64,000 bases of DNA from Undaria pinnatifida (Eukaryota; Sar; Phaeophyceae; Laminariales; Alariaceae). The translations under genes were made by a program, and so were the position numbers. Positions 1 to 12,090 of this stretch are shown here, piece after piece. The DNA lies in NCBI GenBank assembly GCA_012845835.1, contig JABAKD010000026.1, positions 15,430,158-15,494,157 of the forward strand, given 5' to 3'. Under the pieces are notes generated by a model. It was not told the DNA's origin and did no database searches. It was given only the letters and a program-made list of their open reading frames with translations. Each line of letters starts with the position of its first letter. The stretch's first letter is position 1.

Positions 1-720
1 TCCTAAATACACTTACCCGCGTTAAAGACACCGCAACAAAAAAGCGGTGTGTCTTTAAAGCGGGGTCGACTGTAGTAGGTGGGGCGTTCAAGCAAGTGGA
101 AGCGGAAAAAAAGAAAAAAAAAAAAAAGCGGGGTGGGCGGGCGGGGGGGGGGGGGGGGTTCAAGAGGTTTAGGTCACATATAATAAAACAATCAAAGATT
201 TGGTCGACACTGATGTTCGCAACATTGTGTGTGATCTTCTGATTGCGCGTATTAATCATATATGTAGGGGCCTACTATTATACGCGCGGTGCTGGGTCTA
301 GGCGATCGTGCGGGGTGTGGGGAAGGAGGGGGCGTTAGAGGGGGGGAGGGGAGATGAATGAAAGCTACGTCATGGATGGCTAGAAAGTTAATGACGTGAT
401 ATCAATGGCATATTAGTGTTTATTACTCTGGTTGATTTCGATTGTAAGTGGGGCGTTTGAACGAACTGGGCGGGGAACAAGGGGCGGGGGGGGGGGGGGG
501 GGGAGTTGGAGCTACGGCATGGATGGCTAGATGGATAATGGGATGATATCAGCTGGCTGGTAGTGTTTACTACTCTGGCAGATTTTGATTTCAGGTGGTG
601 CGTTTAAACAAGAGGGATCGGGGGGGGGAGGGGCGGGCGAGCATTTCAATATGTGCGCGGAAACTATAAACGCTCGAAGGGGACGAATCTGACGGTTGCA
701 ACATGATGATTATGTATTTC
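1..720 (+). repeat. Family A G-tract repeat, partial copies
   Basis: Three successive blocks carry the marker GGTGGGGCGTTCAAGCAAG or variants (about 81, 449 and 595), each followed by a long G run, and share 'gaggtttaggtcacat' and 'gcatggatggctaga' with copies at 3.2-3.6 kb. They are right-hand parts of family A. No gene seen. Confidence 0.6.
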
Positions 721-1200
721 TTGATTTTCCTTCGGCGAGGGTGACTTGCATTGGAATCTCATTGTTATGAACATATTAAAGGAGAAATAGGTGTAACCTG
801 CACCTTTGTGAGGCACTGCATATTCCGGCGTATGTTGTAGTGTTTTAACCTTCCGCCAACGGTGTTACCGCCGAGAAATAAAATGCCATCTACACCGCCA
901 ATAAAAAATTCCTCCGCATTGCATTACCGCTGGACGATTTACGGGCAGGTTTTGGTTTGGTGTTTCTGCCAATGAATGTAGTTACCGTCCAAAAACGAAT
1001 CACGGTTTACCGTCACTTAAATACCACTGTATTGCATTACCGCTCTATCTGAGGTCCTGTTAAATATCGTTACCAAACACCACCACCACCCTAAAAAATA
1101 TTAATATATACCTCTGGTACCAAGACGTCTCCTTGATAGCAACACAGTTCGTTTCCCAGGCGTCACTCCTTTTTTGAGCAAAGCAAGCAGCAGAGGTATT
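721..1200. other. Intergenic, no feature recognised
   Basis: AT-rich to neutral sequence with repeated short 'cgcattaccgct'-type motifs (about 920 and 1035). I see no gene or clear repeat. Confidence 0.4.
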
Positions 1201-1214
1201 AGTCGCCCACTGCC

Positions 1215-1378
1215 AGATTGACCCTGATAACTACACTGTAGTTTCAAGGGGAGTCGCCGACCTATATCCTTAATGAGGACACACAACCCGTAATACGCGC
1301 GATCGGACTATCACACACAGCTTGCAAAGATGAGTATCGACAAAATATTCGATGTCACAGCTGGAGTTTATTTTTATA
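1215..1378 (-). repeat. Family A left end / SINE-like segment B
   Basis: Matches the segment at 59720-59885 in reverse: shared GGGGAGTCGCCGACCTA, cgcgcgatcgga, GCTTGCAAAGATGAG and the AT-rich end after CACAGCTGGAG. Confidence 0.7.
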
Positions 1379-1839
1379 TTTAAATTTATAATAAATCGTA
1401 AAACAGATTGACCTAAATTCCTCAAATCGACGATTTGATTGTCGACGTCCCCGATGAAGTAGTACATGCGGATTCCCGTCCTGTCGTAGGTCAAAGCCTA
1501 TTTATCGAGTGCATAATAGAAGCTTGTTGTGCATAGCTGTCCTAGGGAAATATTTGAAGATCGGTAAGCGCGAGAGCGTGAGATAGCAAAATTTGACGGG
1601 AATCGAATAATACTGTACATGACGCTGTATAGCACACCCCCCGGGCAGGTTTGGTATCATATGTATGGCGATTTTTCGACAACCGGTAGGGTCTAAATGC
1701 CGAGCGACCCGTCTATGGTATGACCCGGACAAACATTCTCAAAAAGCCGTCACCGTTGCTATTCGTACCGCGCTGGTGTCGGAAGGAACCAACTCAGCAT
1801 TTCATGCCACGCCGAGGTGTTTTACACTGACACTAACAC

Positions 1840-1860
1840 TGATATATATATATATATATT
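1840..1860. repeat. AT dinucleotide microsatellite
   Basis: Short (TA)n run in 1840-1860. The surrounding 1500-2130 region has no supported gene; 2010-2105 resembles family M right-hand sequence (compare 50010-50095). Confidence 0.6.
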
Positions 1861-2384
1861 ATTCGGTACCGGCACGAAAAGCCACAAAAAGAACTGAAAT
1901 GCCTACCGTACGCGCGATGACATTGGAGGAGAGTACTGGGTGGGGCAAAGCAGGAAACTTGTTATTACTACGACATACCTGGTATGTATGTATCATAATG
2001 AAGGTCTTTATCCCCTTTACAACTGGAGACCCGTTTTTGGGGACAAAATTACTTGGATTTAGTATAGGAAGGGGTTCGGGGGCTCTTGAGGGGTTAAGGT
2101 TAAAGCCTCTTACGGGTTAGAAAAAAATATGTAGATCTAGTCTAATGAAAGAAGTTTCGCTCATTTAATTTTTTTTTTTTAAGGATCAAAAGTTTAGCGT
2201 TTTGATGAGTTCTTGGTTTGTTCGTTGGTTGGTTTGTTCAATAATTCAACCTTTTTCCTCGATATGTCGAGAAAAAACCTTTCGGGCGTCTGATACCAGT
2301 CACGCACATACGAGGTACGATTGATTGGAGGTTGCATCAAGGTATTCTACCTGTCCTTTTCTATTAATAGTTCGCTTCTAATAT

Positions 2385-3640
2385 ATAAAAAAAAAATACA
2401 CTCCTCCAGCTGTGAGATCGAAGATTTCGTCGAAACTCATATTTATTTGCGAGCTGTGTGTGATACTCCGATCGCGGATATTACGGGTTGTGTGTCCTTA
2501 TTGAGGATATAGGTCGGCGACTCCCCTTACAACTACAGTGTAGCTATCACGGTCACCAGGGTGATGATAGTCAGTCTGTGCGCGGAAACTATATAACCCG
2601 TTTCTGAGGGGGACATATTGTGACAGCTGTGGAGGGAAATGTATCCGTTTATCTAGTGAATCCTGTAAGTCGAATATCCGGTGAGGGGGGGGCGGACTTT
2701 TAAAGGACGTGGGGGCTTGGTTTTGATCAAAAGCGAGGGGGGTTGGAGAGGGGGGGGGGGGGAGGGGGGGGGCGAGACTTGAGGGGGGGGCGGACGGGCG
2801 GAGAGTTTGTGCGTGGAAGCTATAAATCCTTTAAGGGGACAACTATGACGGTTTTGGGAAAAAAAAAAGTGCACCAGTTTATCATAGGGGGGGGTTGGGG
2901 CGGGGGTGGGGCGGGTGGGGCAGCTCAATCTGTGCGTGGAAACTATACGTTATTTTGAGGGGATATGTGTGACGGTTTAGGAAATAATGCATCAGTTTAT
3001 CACATATATCCTGGGGTAAGACGTACAATCAGTGAGTATAGAGAGGCCGGAGTGTTCGACGGGGTGGGGGTGGGATGAGGTGGGGGGGGAGGGGGGGAAG
3101 GGGGGGCTTTAGGTGGCATAGGTGAAGGGGTTTGTTATACGTGTGGTGCTAGGTCAAGGTGATGATGCGGGTGGTGGGGAAGAAGGGGGCGTTTGGGGCT
3201 GGGGGGGGAGGGGATATCAGCGGCATGGATGGCTCTAGAAAGATCATGAGGTGATATCCAGTGCGTGAAGTGTTTATTAATCTGGCGGATTTCGATATCA
3301 GGTGGGGCGTTTGAGCAAGGGAGAGCGAGAAAGGAGGGGGGGGGGGGGGGAGGGGTTTAGGAGGTTTAGGTCACGAACAATATGCAAATACACTCCGGCA
3401 ATGACATCAAAGATATGTAAGCGCTTGTTATACGCGTGGTTGGTTGGGGGGAGGAGTGTTTTTCAAGAGGGGGGGGGAAGGGGGGCCGGGTATATTTTTG
3501 GAGGTTTAGGTCACAAATAATATTCAAATACACTCCGGCTGTGAGATCAAAAATATGTAGGGGCTTGTTATACGCGTGGTGGTAGGTCTAAGCGATCGCG
3601 CAGGTGGTGGAAAAAGAGGGGGCGCTGCGCCGTAGTTTTT
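2385..3640 (+). repeat. Family A G-tract repeat, long copy
   Basis: Starts with ACTCCTCCAGCTGTGAGATC (segment B), runs through CAGTCTGTGCGCGGAAACTA and G-rich blocks, and ends with two tandem units of about 140 bp at 3358 and 3498 (each 'ggaggtttaggtcac...'). Open frames here are only Gly/Pro-rich translations of the G tracts. Confidence 0.7.
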
Positions 3641-4500
3641 TGGCTTGCTGTGTTTTCTGCGTAGTGCCCTTCATGATTTTCATGCTCTCTAGGCGCCCAA
3701 CGCCGGTGCTCTGTTAGATTCTAGCATCTTCTGCTGCTACTACTGCTACGTTGGTCATTTTTTCTTGCCGGCCGTCTTTCCTTTTTTTTCATTTTCAATT
3801 GGTCCACCTTTTTGATACCTATGGCATTTAATATCGTGATCAATGCTGCCCTCTGACACCATCATAGGGTATACCATCTTGTGCCGTTATCAGAATCGAG
3901 TACCCTTCCGAGAAGCAGTGAGAAGTATACCAGGTGTCTCTCTTCTTTTCAAATGTTCCCTCGCCACATATTTTCATTTTGTCTGCGGTATATTCACAGA
4001 AAAGGTATAGTTAGGCCGCAGAAAAGGTATCCCTCCTCGAGAGCGACCGAAATTGCTTTTTCCGACACCTTAACGTCAACTTTTTCAACTTAGATCCTCC
4101 CGATAGGGGGGGGGGGGGTTACCGGCCACCGTCTCTTTCTCAATATGGCATACTAAATATTATATAAAACCGAGCACACAGGGCAACGTAGAAAGAGCCC
4201 CCCCCCTACCATACAAGATACATGACCTTTCCATAGTTCTACATAGCATCCACTTGTTGATTGGAATGTTGCACGTGGCGATCCATGTTAAACAACAACA
4301 CCACGAAGCACACGTTGTACGGGGCAGTTCTTCTATATATTCATGGTGTTTGTGTTGTTTTCATATTAACTCGCATATCAAGTCTGAGGTCACAGGACAG
4401 GCTGCAGTCACTCTGTCTTGGACTAAGAAATACCCCAGAAAACACATGAAAAACTAAAGGTCATTTGAGTATATAGCCAGGCCTGGTTGTCGGAGTATAC
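3641..4500. other. Intergenic, no gene recognised
   Basis: Mixed-composition sequence without a convincing ORF, RNA gene or repeat match inside the window. Confidence 0.4.
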
Positions 4501-5460
4501 AAGAGATTATTAGAAGGCCGTGGTCCCCCCTAACTCCCCCTGACACACACGCAAAAAGCGCCCCCGCCGCCCCTCCCATCCCCCGCCGCCCCACCTAAGA
4601 TCAAATTTGTTTGAATAAAATACCCTACCAGGAATCTGTTCAAAGAAAAACACTCCTCCAGGCAGCTTATATCCCCTTTTCACCTATCCAACCAGCCATG
4701 CCGTAGATCCAATTCCTGTATGACCCCCCACCCCCGCGCCCCCCGCCACCGCCTTTCCCTTCCCCACCACCCGGACCGTCGCCAAGACCTGGCACTTAGA
4801 GTGAAGTTCCGTCCAGGTATACATTAATGCGACTTCAAGGGGTTTGATTCCCCCCTCGCCCCCGCCCCCCGTCGTATTATTCTTCCCCGCCGCCGCCCCA
4901 CCTTGATATAAAACGTCCGACAAAGTAAAAAAAAATAGACAGTTGATATCACCTCATTACCTTCTTAGCCATCCATGCCGTAGCTCCAATTCACCCCCCC
5001 CCCCCGTAGGACCACGCGTACATCAATCTCCTAACACATATACATTTATGGGACCTAATAAAGCTGTCGGGAATACCCCCCCCCCCCCCCCCCCCCCCTC
5101 CCTCGCCTCCTCGAGCACTCCGCCCTCTCCTCACCGGTTGTACGACTTACCAGGTACAGGACACACATGATAAACCGATGCATTCCTTCCACACACAACT
5201 AACTGTCAGCTGTGTTTCTAAAAATGATTTATGTTTTGCGCGCACAGACTGAGTTGCCTCCCCGCCCCTCTTTCTCCCTCCCGTTCAAACCCCAGTCCCC
5301 ACGCTCTAAATTTTTCCGCCCTCCCCTGACCGGTTATTGAACGACTTACTTCATGATACGCTTGATGAACTGATTATTGGTTTTCTTCTAACAAAGCTGT
5401 CAGATTTTGTCCCCCTCGAAAACGGGTTTGATAGTTTCTGCGCACAGACTGAAACTAAAA
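4500..5460 (-). repeat. Family A G-tract repeat, reverse copy
   Basis: C-tract counterpart of the copy at 2385-3640: shares the reverse complements of the 'ggatggctaga' block (about 4965), the 'caccggttgtacgactta' block (about 5135) and the 'gtcagattttgtccccctc' block (about 5400). Confidence 0.6.
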
Positions 5461-5589
5461 GTAAAAGTGCTGAACTATTTTTCGTCGGCCCCTCGGCTGG
5501 GGAGGGGCGGGTACTTAGATGCATGCCATCCCGGTCCCCGGGTGCCGTCGCCGACCTAATATATGAATATTTTTGATTGACTGATTTAA

Positions 5590-6290
5590 TTATAACCCCT
5601 TTCCCAAAACCATCAATTTTCTTCAATGAACGTTTCTTGTCAGCTCGACACGACGCTAAGAAAAAAAATGTTTCTCACATTTTTATATTAAAGCGGCTGT
5701 CGAACGACGACGACGTCGGGGTTGCACGGTGCACTGAAACTCAAGAGACACGGCCGGGGTGCTGGTTTCAAAACAGGCTAATTGGATAAAGAAAACTTTG
5801 TGAGTGCTTCCGTAGAACGACCGACTATAATATACTGCCTGCACGAAGAAGCAGACAACGCGAATCTTCATCATCTCTCGGGGAGAAGTGTTTATCTACG
5901 AGATCGAAGCATTTTCTAGGAGACCTACCTATAAAGATCATCAGGTCAGGACTCTCGGAAACACAAGGCGCACCTCAACGTACCGCATCTAAAATCGTAC
6001 GCCGTGTGATCGTGTGATATTTGATCGACTCACGTTTTTTTGTTCTTCCTGGTTCTCGCGTTTATTGGGCATGATGATGAATGAGATACATATTGAAATA
6101 ATACCTATTTAATCTATTTTGAGCAGCCAGAAGCCGCAGGCAGTAGTGGAAAGTGGGGGGCAACAGCTACCACGGTGCACCGGAGAATGCAACATTGTTG
6201 TGCCTCTTCTGGATATGTCCACATAATAATACACTTCATAACGAACGCGTAAGCACATATATATAATATATATTCACAGAATATTTTTTG
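5590..6290. other. Intergenic, no feature recognised
   Basis: No gene or clear repeat seen; a C run starts at 6313. Confidence 0.4.
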
Positions 6291-7330
6291 TGACCTGAAC
6301 CTCCTACAAAATCTCCCCCCCCCCCCCCCCCCCCCCCTCTTGCTCTCCCTTACTCAAACGCCCCACCAAATATCGAAATCCGCCACATAAATAAACATTT
6401 CACGCACAGGATATCACCTCATTATCTTTCGAGAGCCATCCACGCCGCTGTGCCCCCCCCCCACCCCCCGCCTCGAACGCCCCCTTCTTCCCCATCACCC
6501 GCACCATCGCCTAGACATAGCACCACACGTAAAACAAACCCCTCACCTGAAGCCCTTCCTCCCCCCCCCCCAACCCCCCCCACCCCCCCCCCCGCCCCCC
6601 CCCCCGCCCCCACACCCCCCACCTCCCCCCCCAACCCATCCCAACCCCACCCCCTCGAACACTCCACCCTCTCTTCTTTACTCACTGATTGTACGACTTA
6701 CCCCAGGATATACATGATAAACTGATGTATTATTTCCAAAACCGTCACATTTATCCGCTCAAAATAATGTATAGTTTCCAGGCACATATTGAGCTGCCCC
6801 ACACGCCCCCCCCCCCGCCCCCAATAATATACTGGTGCCAAAACCGTCAGATTTATCCCCTCGACAGGATTTATAGCTTACATGCACAAATTGCCCCCTT
6901 TCTCCCCCCCCCCCCCCCCCCTCCAAACCCGCTCGCTTTTGATCAAAACCAGGCCCCCAATGTCCTTCAAAACTCCGCCCCACCCCCCTCACCGGTTATT
7001 CGACTTACAAGATTCACTTGATAGAAGGATACATTTCCCTTCACAGCTGTCAGATTTTGTCCCCCTCAGAAACGGGTTTTATAGTTTTCCGCGCACAGAC
7101 TGACTAAAATCATCCTGTTGACCCTGATAGCTACACTGTAGTTGTAAGGGGAGTCGCCGACCTACATCCTTAACGAGGACACACAACTCGTAATGCGCGC
7201 GATCGGAGTATCACACACAGCTTGCAAAGATGAGTTTCGACGAAATCTTCGATCTCACAGCTGGAGTGTATTTTCATTTTTTATAACATTCACAGCTGGA
7301 GTGTATTTTCATTTTTTATAATATATATAC
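6290..7330 (-). repeat. Family A G-tract repeat, best reverse copy
   Basis: Matches 59715-60375 in opposite orientation over its whole length: 'tgatcaaaagcgagcgggtt', the 'ggggtaagtcgtacaatca' block, the 'gtggtgctaggtct' block and segment B. It additionally keeps the outer 'ggtggggcgtttgag' end. A 35-bp tandem duplication of the AT-rich end lies at about 7255-7323. Confidence 0.75.
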
Positions 7331-7369
7331 GACTGATTAGTATGGTGTGAAAAATGCTGGAAATCCCCC

Positions 7370-7520
7370 CCCCTTCCCGTTAAAAACCTAAACCCCCCCC
7401 TCCCTACTCCCCCCCGGTTATACGACCTACAAGACTTACATGATGCACTGATGCAGAACACATCCTTCAGATTTGTTCCCCCTCAAGTAATGGTTTTGGA
7501 GGTTCCGCGGACAGATACAA
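7370..7520 (-). repeat. Family A fragment
   Basis: Internal family A fragment ('cggttatacgacctacaaga' and 'gttccccctcaagtaatggt'). Confidence 0.5.
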
Positions 7521-7599
7521 ATTATTAAGCATCACCCTATGGACCTTGGTACTACTGCTGTTTTTTCTTTTTTTTATCACACTTTCACTATCCAGTTTC

Positions 7600-7850
7600 T
7601 TCTGGACAAGCCGTGGTCACAGGTGTCGTCCCTTCTCCCCCCCGGTTTTTGGTTTCATTTTCATCGCGCATAGGGTTTAGCAATTCCACTGCTCGTCGAT
7701 TTTCATCAGGTACTCCTAACTCAAGCTCTCGCGCTTTGCAAAATTTCTGCACAAGGAAAAGTCCCAACGGATTTATTCGAGCATGCTGTGGGCGGGGCTC
7801 GAACTCACGAAACTCACCGGCACACTGCTGTAAAAGCTACGAGTAATTGT
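7600..7850 (-). repeat. SINE-like repeat, family S
   Basis: Minus-strand copy of the unit at about 61160-61380. Shared blocks in order on the minus strand: a tRNA B-box-like GTGAGTTCGAGCCCC, 'gcatgctcga', 'gcaaagcgcgagagc', 'atcgacgagcagtgg' and 'aaccctatgcgcgat'. About 250 bp long, no ORF. A tRNA-derived SINE is my inference. Confidence 0.55.
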
Positions 7851-7990
7851 AAGGGGAGTCACCGACCAACTACATACATACATCGAGTGATACGCGCGAT
7901 CGGAGTAACGCACATAAGTGTCACAGGTTGCAAAGACGAGGTTCGACCAACACTTCGAGATCTCATACATAACTGAAAGAAGAGTGTATT
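7850..7990 (-). repeat. Segment B SINE-like copy, diverged
   Basis: Contains GGGGAGTCACCGACC, 'gatacgcgcgatcggagt', 'aggttgcaaagacgaggttc' and an AT-rich end. This copy has the most B-box-like sequence (GAGGTTCGACC). Confidence 0.5.
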
Positions 7991-7999
7991 ATTGCATGT

Positions 8000-8740
8000 T
8001 TTTGTAATATTATGCCATGCTTTCCACCCGGGGTAATTTACTGTTATCTATATTATAGACTACATAATCCCATGCTCTGCCAACGGTGAAATTTTGTTGT
8101 GCTGACCCAACCTCTCACTATCAAACTCATAGACTACACATGTACGGCAAATATGATCTTGCGCTGAACCATTGTGCACCTACAAGGTATTCAGTGTTTG
8201 TTTTGTGGCTGTAGCAGTAGATACACACATCTCACCACCAGGAGGAGGAGCCGCATCCCTCACAACGCCAAACCCATCGACAACCACCCTCACCAACCCC
8301 CCACACTGGCCACCACGTATACATCGGCCACGATCATCAACGAAAAAATAATCTATAACAACAAGAAAGGTGCAGAAGAGGCGGATATAAACCTCCATAA
8401 AGCAGGGAGGCCAGTCCAACATAAAAAAACAGTGAGTGGCGATTGCGGTTGTTTTGGTGACAAACACGGGTACCGTCGAAAAATTGGGCAATATTGTTTG
8501 ACCATCCACGTACACCGGTGGTAGGTCCATGGCTGGCTCACTCACGGAGACAGAAGTCACGTAACCCGGAGAGCCATTAGGCTATAAAAAGAATTTAAGT
8601 AGAGTTTCGAAGTGCGGTGAGTAGAGTTTCAAAAGGGCGGCTGAGGCAATCGGCTGAGGGGCTTTTCCTCCCCAGCCACGTGGTGACCCCAATAATGAGA
8701 GATTGGGCATTGGGGACCCACATACAGTTTTGTTATTCTT
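8000..8740. other. Intergenic, no supported gene
   Basis: Overlapping ORFs on both strands (8174-8524 plus, 8180-8560 minus) match nothing I recognise; otherwise featureless. Confidence 0.35.
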
Positions 8741-8747
8741 TCTCGGG

Positions 8748-8870
8748 GAACCAACCTGGTTCCGCCGCATCCCCCCAAGATGGGTTACGGTTTCACAAAC
8801 AAACCACAAAAAACATCCCAATCAGGCTTTGATACAATCACAGACCAACATTTGCCCCAAAAACAGTCAT
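8748..8870 (+). repeat. Direct repeat D, copy 1
   Basis: AACCTGGTTCCGCCGCATC ... CCCAATCAGGCTTTGATA matches copy 2 at 11500-11610 with scattered differences. The pair brackets about 2.7 kb holding the minus-strand ORF. Confidence 0.7.
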
Positions 8871-9389
8871 GATAACGGTCATTCAAACCGCCTAGCAAAA
8901 TGCAATACTCAAAGACAATCAAAATTCCCCCACAAAATAATACTTCGAAGTATACTCCAAGAGTCCTCCATCAACCGATTTTTGGTACCGAAATCAAGAT
9001 AAATATATCGAATTTCATCATTCATTGCTCAAAAACAATGTTATATTGTTCCCCCAAAAAAGTATGCTTCCAACCCTCGATCAATCAATATTCTGGTGGA
9101 AATATCATAGATACCTGGTACTCCCGTTTTCAACATGCCACAGGCAAAATTAAAAATAGTACCAGTATATCTTTTAGTATCAACGCGTCCAAGACCGAGT
9201 TCGATTCTCGGACATTTATACGAGCACATACTGAATCCTTCGTCACATAATGAATCCTACATCCCTCCTGCTCGTGAAAACTATCAAGCAACTGAGTTAA
9301 ATCGACACACGACGCGTATGAAAATACGTGGAAGTGTGGTGAGCTAAATCAATTTAAAGCTATATTTTTCCCCATCCGCCGGAGGATGA

Positions 9390-9410
9390 AAGAAAAAAAA
9401 AAAAAAAAAA
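9390..9410 (+). repeat. Poly-A tract
   Basis: A run of about 19 A after 'gatgaaag'. It could be the tail of a retroposed copy, though no matching body was identified. Confidence 0.6.
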
Positions 9411-9574
9411 ACTTTTACCATAATGTTCATCACATCCTAGATTAATGCAAACTCAAAAGTAGAATCCTCGAATTCAAACAAAGTGGGAGGGCATCGCATT
9501 CAACTGTTATTTCATTATCCAACAAAAAAAAACAGCCAAGATATAGCTCCTCTACTCCGGAGTCAAGCTGCATT

Positions 9575-9945
9575 TCGTGCAACCAGTTTCCCTCTGGATT
9601 TGTCCATACCAAGCTCTCAACAACAGGCGATGGTATTACAGGACACCCTGGTTAGGACATGTACTTCTTCAACTAACTGTGGAAGCCGGCATTCAACTTT
9701 GCCCAATCAGTTTCGCTCTGGTTTGTCCATACCAATCTCTCAACATGCGTTGGTATTACAGGACGCACCCTGATAAGGACATGTGCTTCTTCAACTAACT
9801 CTGGAAAACAGCATTCAATTTTGCCCAATCAGTTTCGCTCTGGTTTTGTCCATACCAATCTCTCAACATGCGTTGGTATTACAGGACACCCTGATAAGGA
9901 CATGTGCTTCTTCAACTAACTCTGGAAAACACAGCATTCATCATA
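9575..9945 (+). repeat. Three tandem units of about 124 bp
   Basis: 'gtccatacca' recurs at 9602, 9725 and 9849 (spacings 123 and 124). Each unit carries 'ttacaggac' and 'acatgtgcttcttcaactaa' or close variants. Units 2 and 3 are the closest pair. ORFs here are translations of the repeat. Confidence 0.85.
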
Positions 9946-9959
9946 CATCCCTACCTACT

Positions 9960-10500
9960 CTAACTGTTCAAGGCAAATACCAGGTACTCGTATGTCATTT
10001 CTCAAATTGAATTTTTGATCAAGCATCCTACCAGCTTGCGCGGGTTTCTCCTACCTTATCACTCAGTATGAGTACAAACGTGAATAAAAAAACAACCTCA
10101 CATACCAGGTACTGTTGGTATGAATGCATGCATAACACCAGGAAGGGTTGAAAGTTCAGTTGTTTGTTAAAACCACAACCACCCTACCTGTCACCTCTCG
10201 TTTTCGCAATACGTGCAAACAAGAATAGTTTGCAATATTACCTGTGACCTGGTGGCAGATATCAGTACTTCGTAGCTACAATGTACATGTTTCCTAAGTT
10301 CCGTGCCACTAGGCAAAAAATACATACTTCCATCCCAACTTCGAATACACGTCCAAACGCCACCATCGTAAGAGTGCCCGATTTAAGAGCACAACAGCAA
10401 TATTATGCTTACTAGCTACTGGGCGTGAACACACAGCAATGCCTCATAGTGCCAACTTCAACACCAAACCAAAAACCGAACCAAACAACCGAATCTGCAA
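9960..10500. other. Intergenic, no feature recognised
   Basis: Neutral sequence without a convincing ORF or repeat. Confidence 0.35.
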
Positions 10501-10743
10501 GACACAAAAGAACAACGAAAGCATTACGTGTCTTTTTGAACACGTGCTCTAGCGGCAGACGATGATCTTCGCTTTCTCACGTAGACGCTCCCGCAGCGGC
10601 CAGCGCCTTTTCCGCCGTCCATGCTCCTCCCCAGACCCCGCGAAGGAGCCGAACCCCCATCTACCACCAAACCTCCTACTCTCCTTTTCCCCACCCTCCT
10701 GCGCCACCGTCTGAAATGTCCGCTCACGTTGCGCGTCGCCGGC

Positions 10744-11454
10744 CTAACGGTAAATACCGTCAATGACGGCCCGACACGATAACGTCAGATGTTTATACGA
10801 TAAAGCTGCCCTCGGCGGCGACGATATCGGCTGTTCTTCACCGGTATCATCGTCTTCGTCGGACCAGGCCGTCGGCTGTGATCCCTGCTGCTGCTCCACC
10901 ACCCCCAGCTCAGCTACCACCATGTTGTTCCACCATTGCTCGTCGTCTGCGAGCTCTTCCCAAAAACAAACTCGCTCTTCCTCCTCCTCTTCCCCCTTCA
11001 AATGAAATCGCCCTGCTTGCTCCGTGCGGTCAGAAGTCCATGTTAACGGGTTCGAATACGTCCTCTGCTGTTCAGGCAGGTGCTCCAACGACCTTGCGGC
11101 GTTCTCCCTCGATGACGTCGGCATCAAATGCGTCTGGCCAGATGGTGGGGCATGGCTCTCTTTCGCCTGTGCTCCTTTCCGTTCTGCTCGTGCCTTTGTT
11201 TGTGCTCGACTTGCCTCGGCGGCGTCTCGCTGGTCTTGCAACTCACATCCCATTTCGTATGCCCGCCTTTGCATTGCGACTCCGTATTGTTGGATCGCTT
11301 CCGATTCTTCAGCAGAGCAAGTCAGCTGGGTTTGATAGTCCCAGGTTGAGAAATCCCACTTCGGGGCATCTCCGCTATGCAACAGATGTATGGCCTGCCG
11401 CAGAGCATCGGAGTAATTCACGTAGCCCTCTGAAAATGAGAATGACGTCTCCAT
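10744..11454 (-). CDS. Hypothetical acidic, coiled-coil-like protein (236 aa)
   Basis: Single open frame from ATG at 11454 to TAG at 10744-10746. Not recognised. Visible features: N-terminal METSFSFSEGYVNYSDALRQ, a helical charged stretch around residues 70-100 (CELQDQRDAAEASRAQTKAR) likely to form a coiled coil, an E-run (EEEEEE) followed by a Trp-rich acidic patch (FWEELADDEQWW), and a further acidic DEDDD segment near the C terminus. No signal peptide or membrane segment. Composition looks protein-like, unlike the repeat-derived ORFs around it. It lies between two diverged direct repeats (8748-8870 and 11500-11610), so it may be cargo or a remnant of a mobile element, or one exon of a longer gene. 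A shorter plus-strand ORF overlaps it and looks like its shadow. Confidence 0.4.
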   Translation of the reverse strand: METSFSFSEGYVNYSDALRQAIHLLHSGDAPKWDFSTWDYQTQLTCSAEESEAIQQYGVAMQRRAYEMGCELQDQRDAAEASRAQTKARAERKGAQAKESHAPPSGQTHLMPTSSRENAARSLEHLPEQQRTYSNPLTWTSDRTEQAGRFHLKGEEEEEERVCFWEELADDEQWWNNMVVAELGVVEQQQGSQPTAWSDEDDDTGEEQPISSPPRAALSYKHLTLSCRAVIDGIYR

Positions 11455-11499
11455 CCTTGCGCTCACCCTATCCACGAGATATCTGGATCGATCCTTAAC

Positions 11500-11610
11500 C
11501 TACTCCAACCTGGTTGCGCCGCATCTCCTCAGATGCGTTACTGTTTCACAAACCACAAATATTGTCCCAATCAGGCTTTGATGCAACAAGCACAAACCAA
11601 CAAATATTCC
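11500..11610 (+). repeat. Direct repeat D, copy 2
   Basis: Same orientation as 8748-8870: AACCTGGTTGCGCCGCATC ... CCCAATCAGGCTTTGATG. Confidence 0.7.
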
Positions 11611-11989
11611 CCCTTGCCGTTGTCAGGAGTAAAAGTTATCTGGTATTGGAATACTTCCGTCGTATCGGTCATTTTTCGGGAGAGCTAGCTATAGCTATAC
11701 CGCGCAACGCTCACCCATTAGAAGGGATAAAAGCCCATCGCATGAAAGTGCGGAAACCGCATATTGGACAAACAACACAGTCCAAACAAACGGTTTGATC
11801 GTTCGAAACACGGACCATGGGAACTTCACGTTTTTCTCCCACATGGATTGGAAACACTGCCCCAGGATCAACTCAATTTGTGGACGTTGCTGCCGCCGTC
11901 TCTTCGGACTTTTTACCGAACTATACAGGGACCAAGCTGCGTATGAGGTTTTGTATAATCGCATTATTAATAGTTTTTTTTTCATTATG

Positions 11990-12090
11990 TGAGGCCTTTT
12001 AGACAAGCCGTGATCACAGGAATATTTTCTTTTCCCCCGTCGTTACCTGCTTTCATTTTCTGTCGCGCATAGGATTCAACATTTCAGAGC
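11990..12090 (-). repeat. Family S fragment
   Basis: 'gacaagccgtgatcacagg' and 'ttcattttctgtcgcgcata' match 7605-7675 in the same orientation. Confidence 0.55.

Noticed and set aside
6422-6725. Gly-rich and Pro-rich ORFs on opposite strands
   Set aside because: Direct read-out of G/C homopolymer tracts in family A; the same happens at 2653-2958 and 59895-60431.
8180-8560. 126-codon minus-strand ORF with a hydrophobic middle
   Set aside because: No recognisable domain, no clear start, an opposite ORF of similar size and no splice-supported partners.
9190-9215. T-arm-like hairpin CCGAGTTCGATTCTCGG
   Set aside because: The stem-loop fits a tRNA T arm, but no acceptor, D or anticodon arms could be placed around it. 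It may be a SINE relic.
10878-11498. 206-codon plus-strand ORF
   Set aside because: It overlaps the more protein-like minus-strand ORF and has the Pro/Ser-rich composition typical of a shadow frame.
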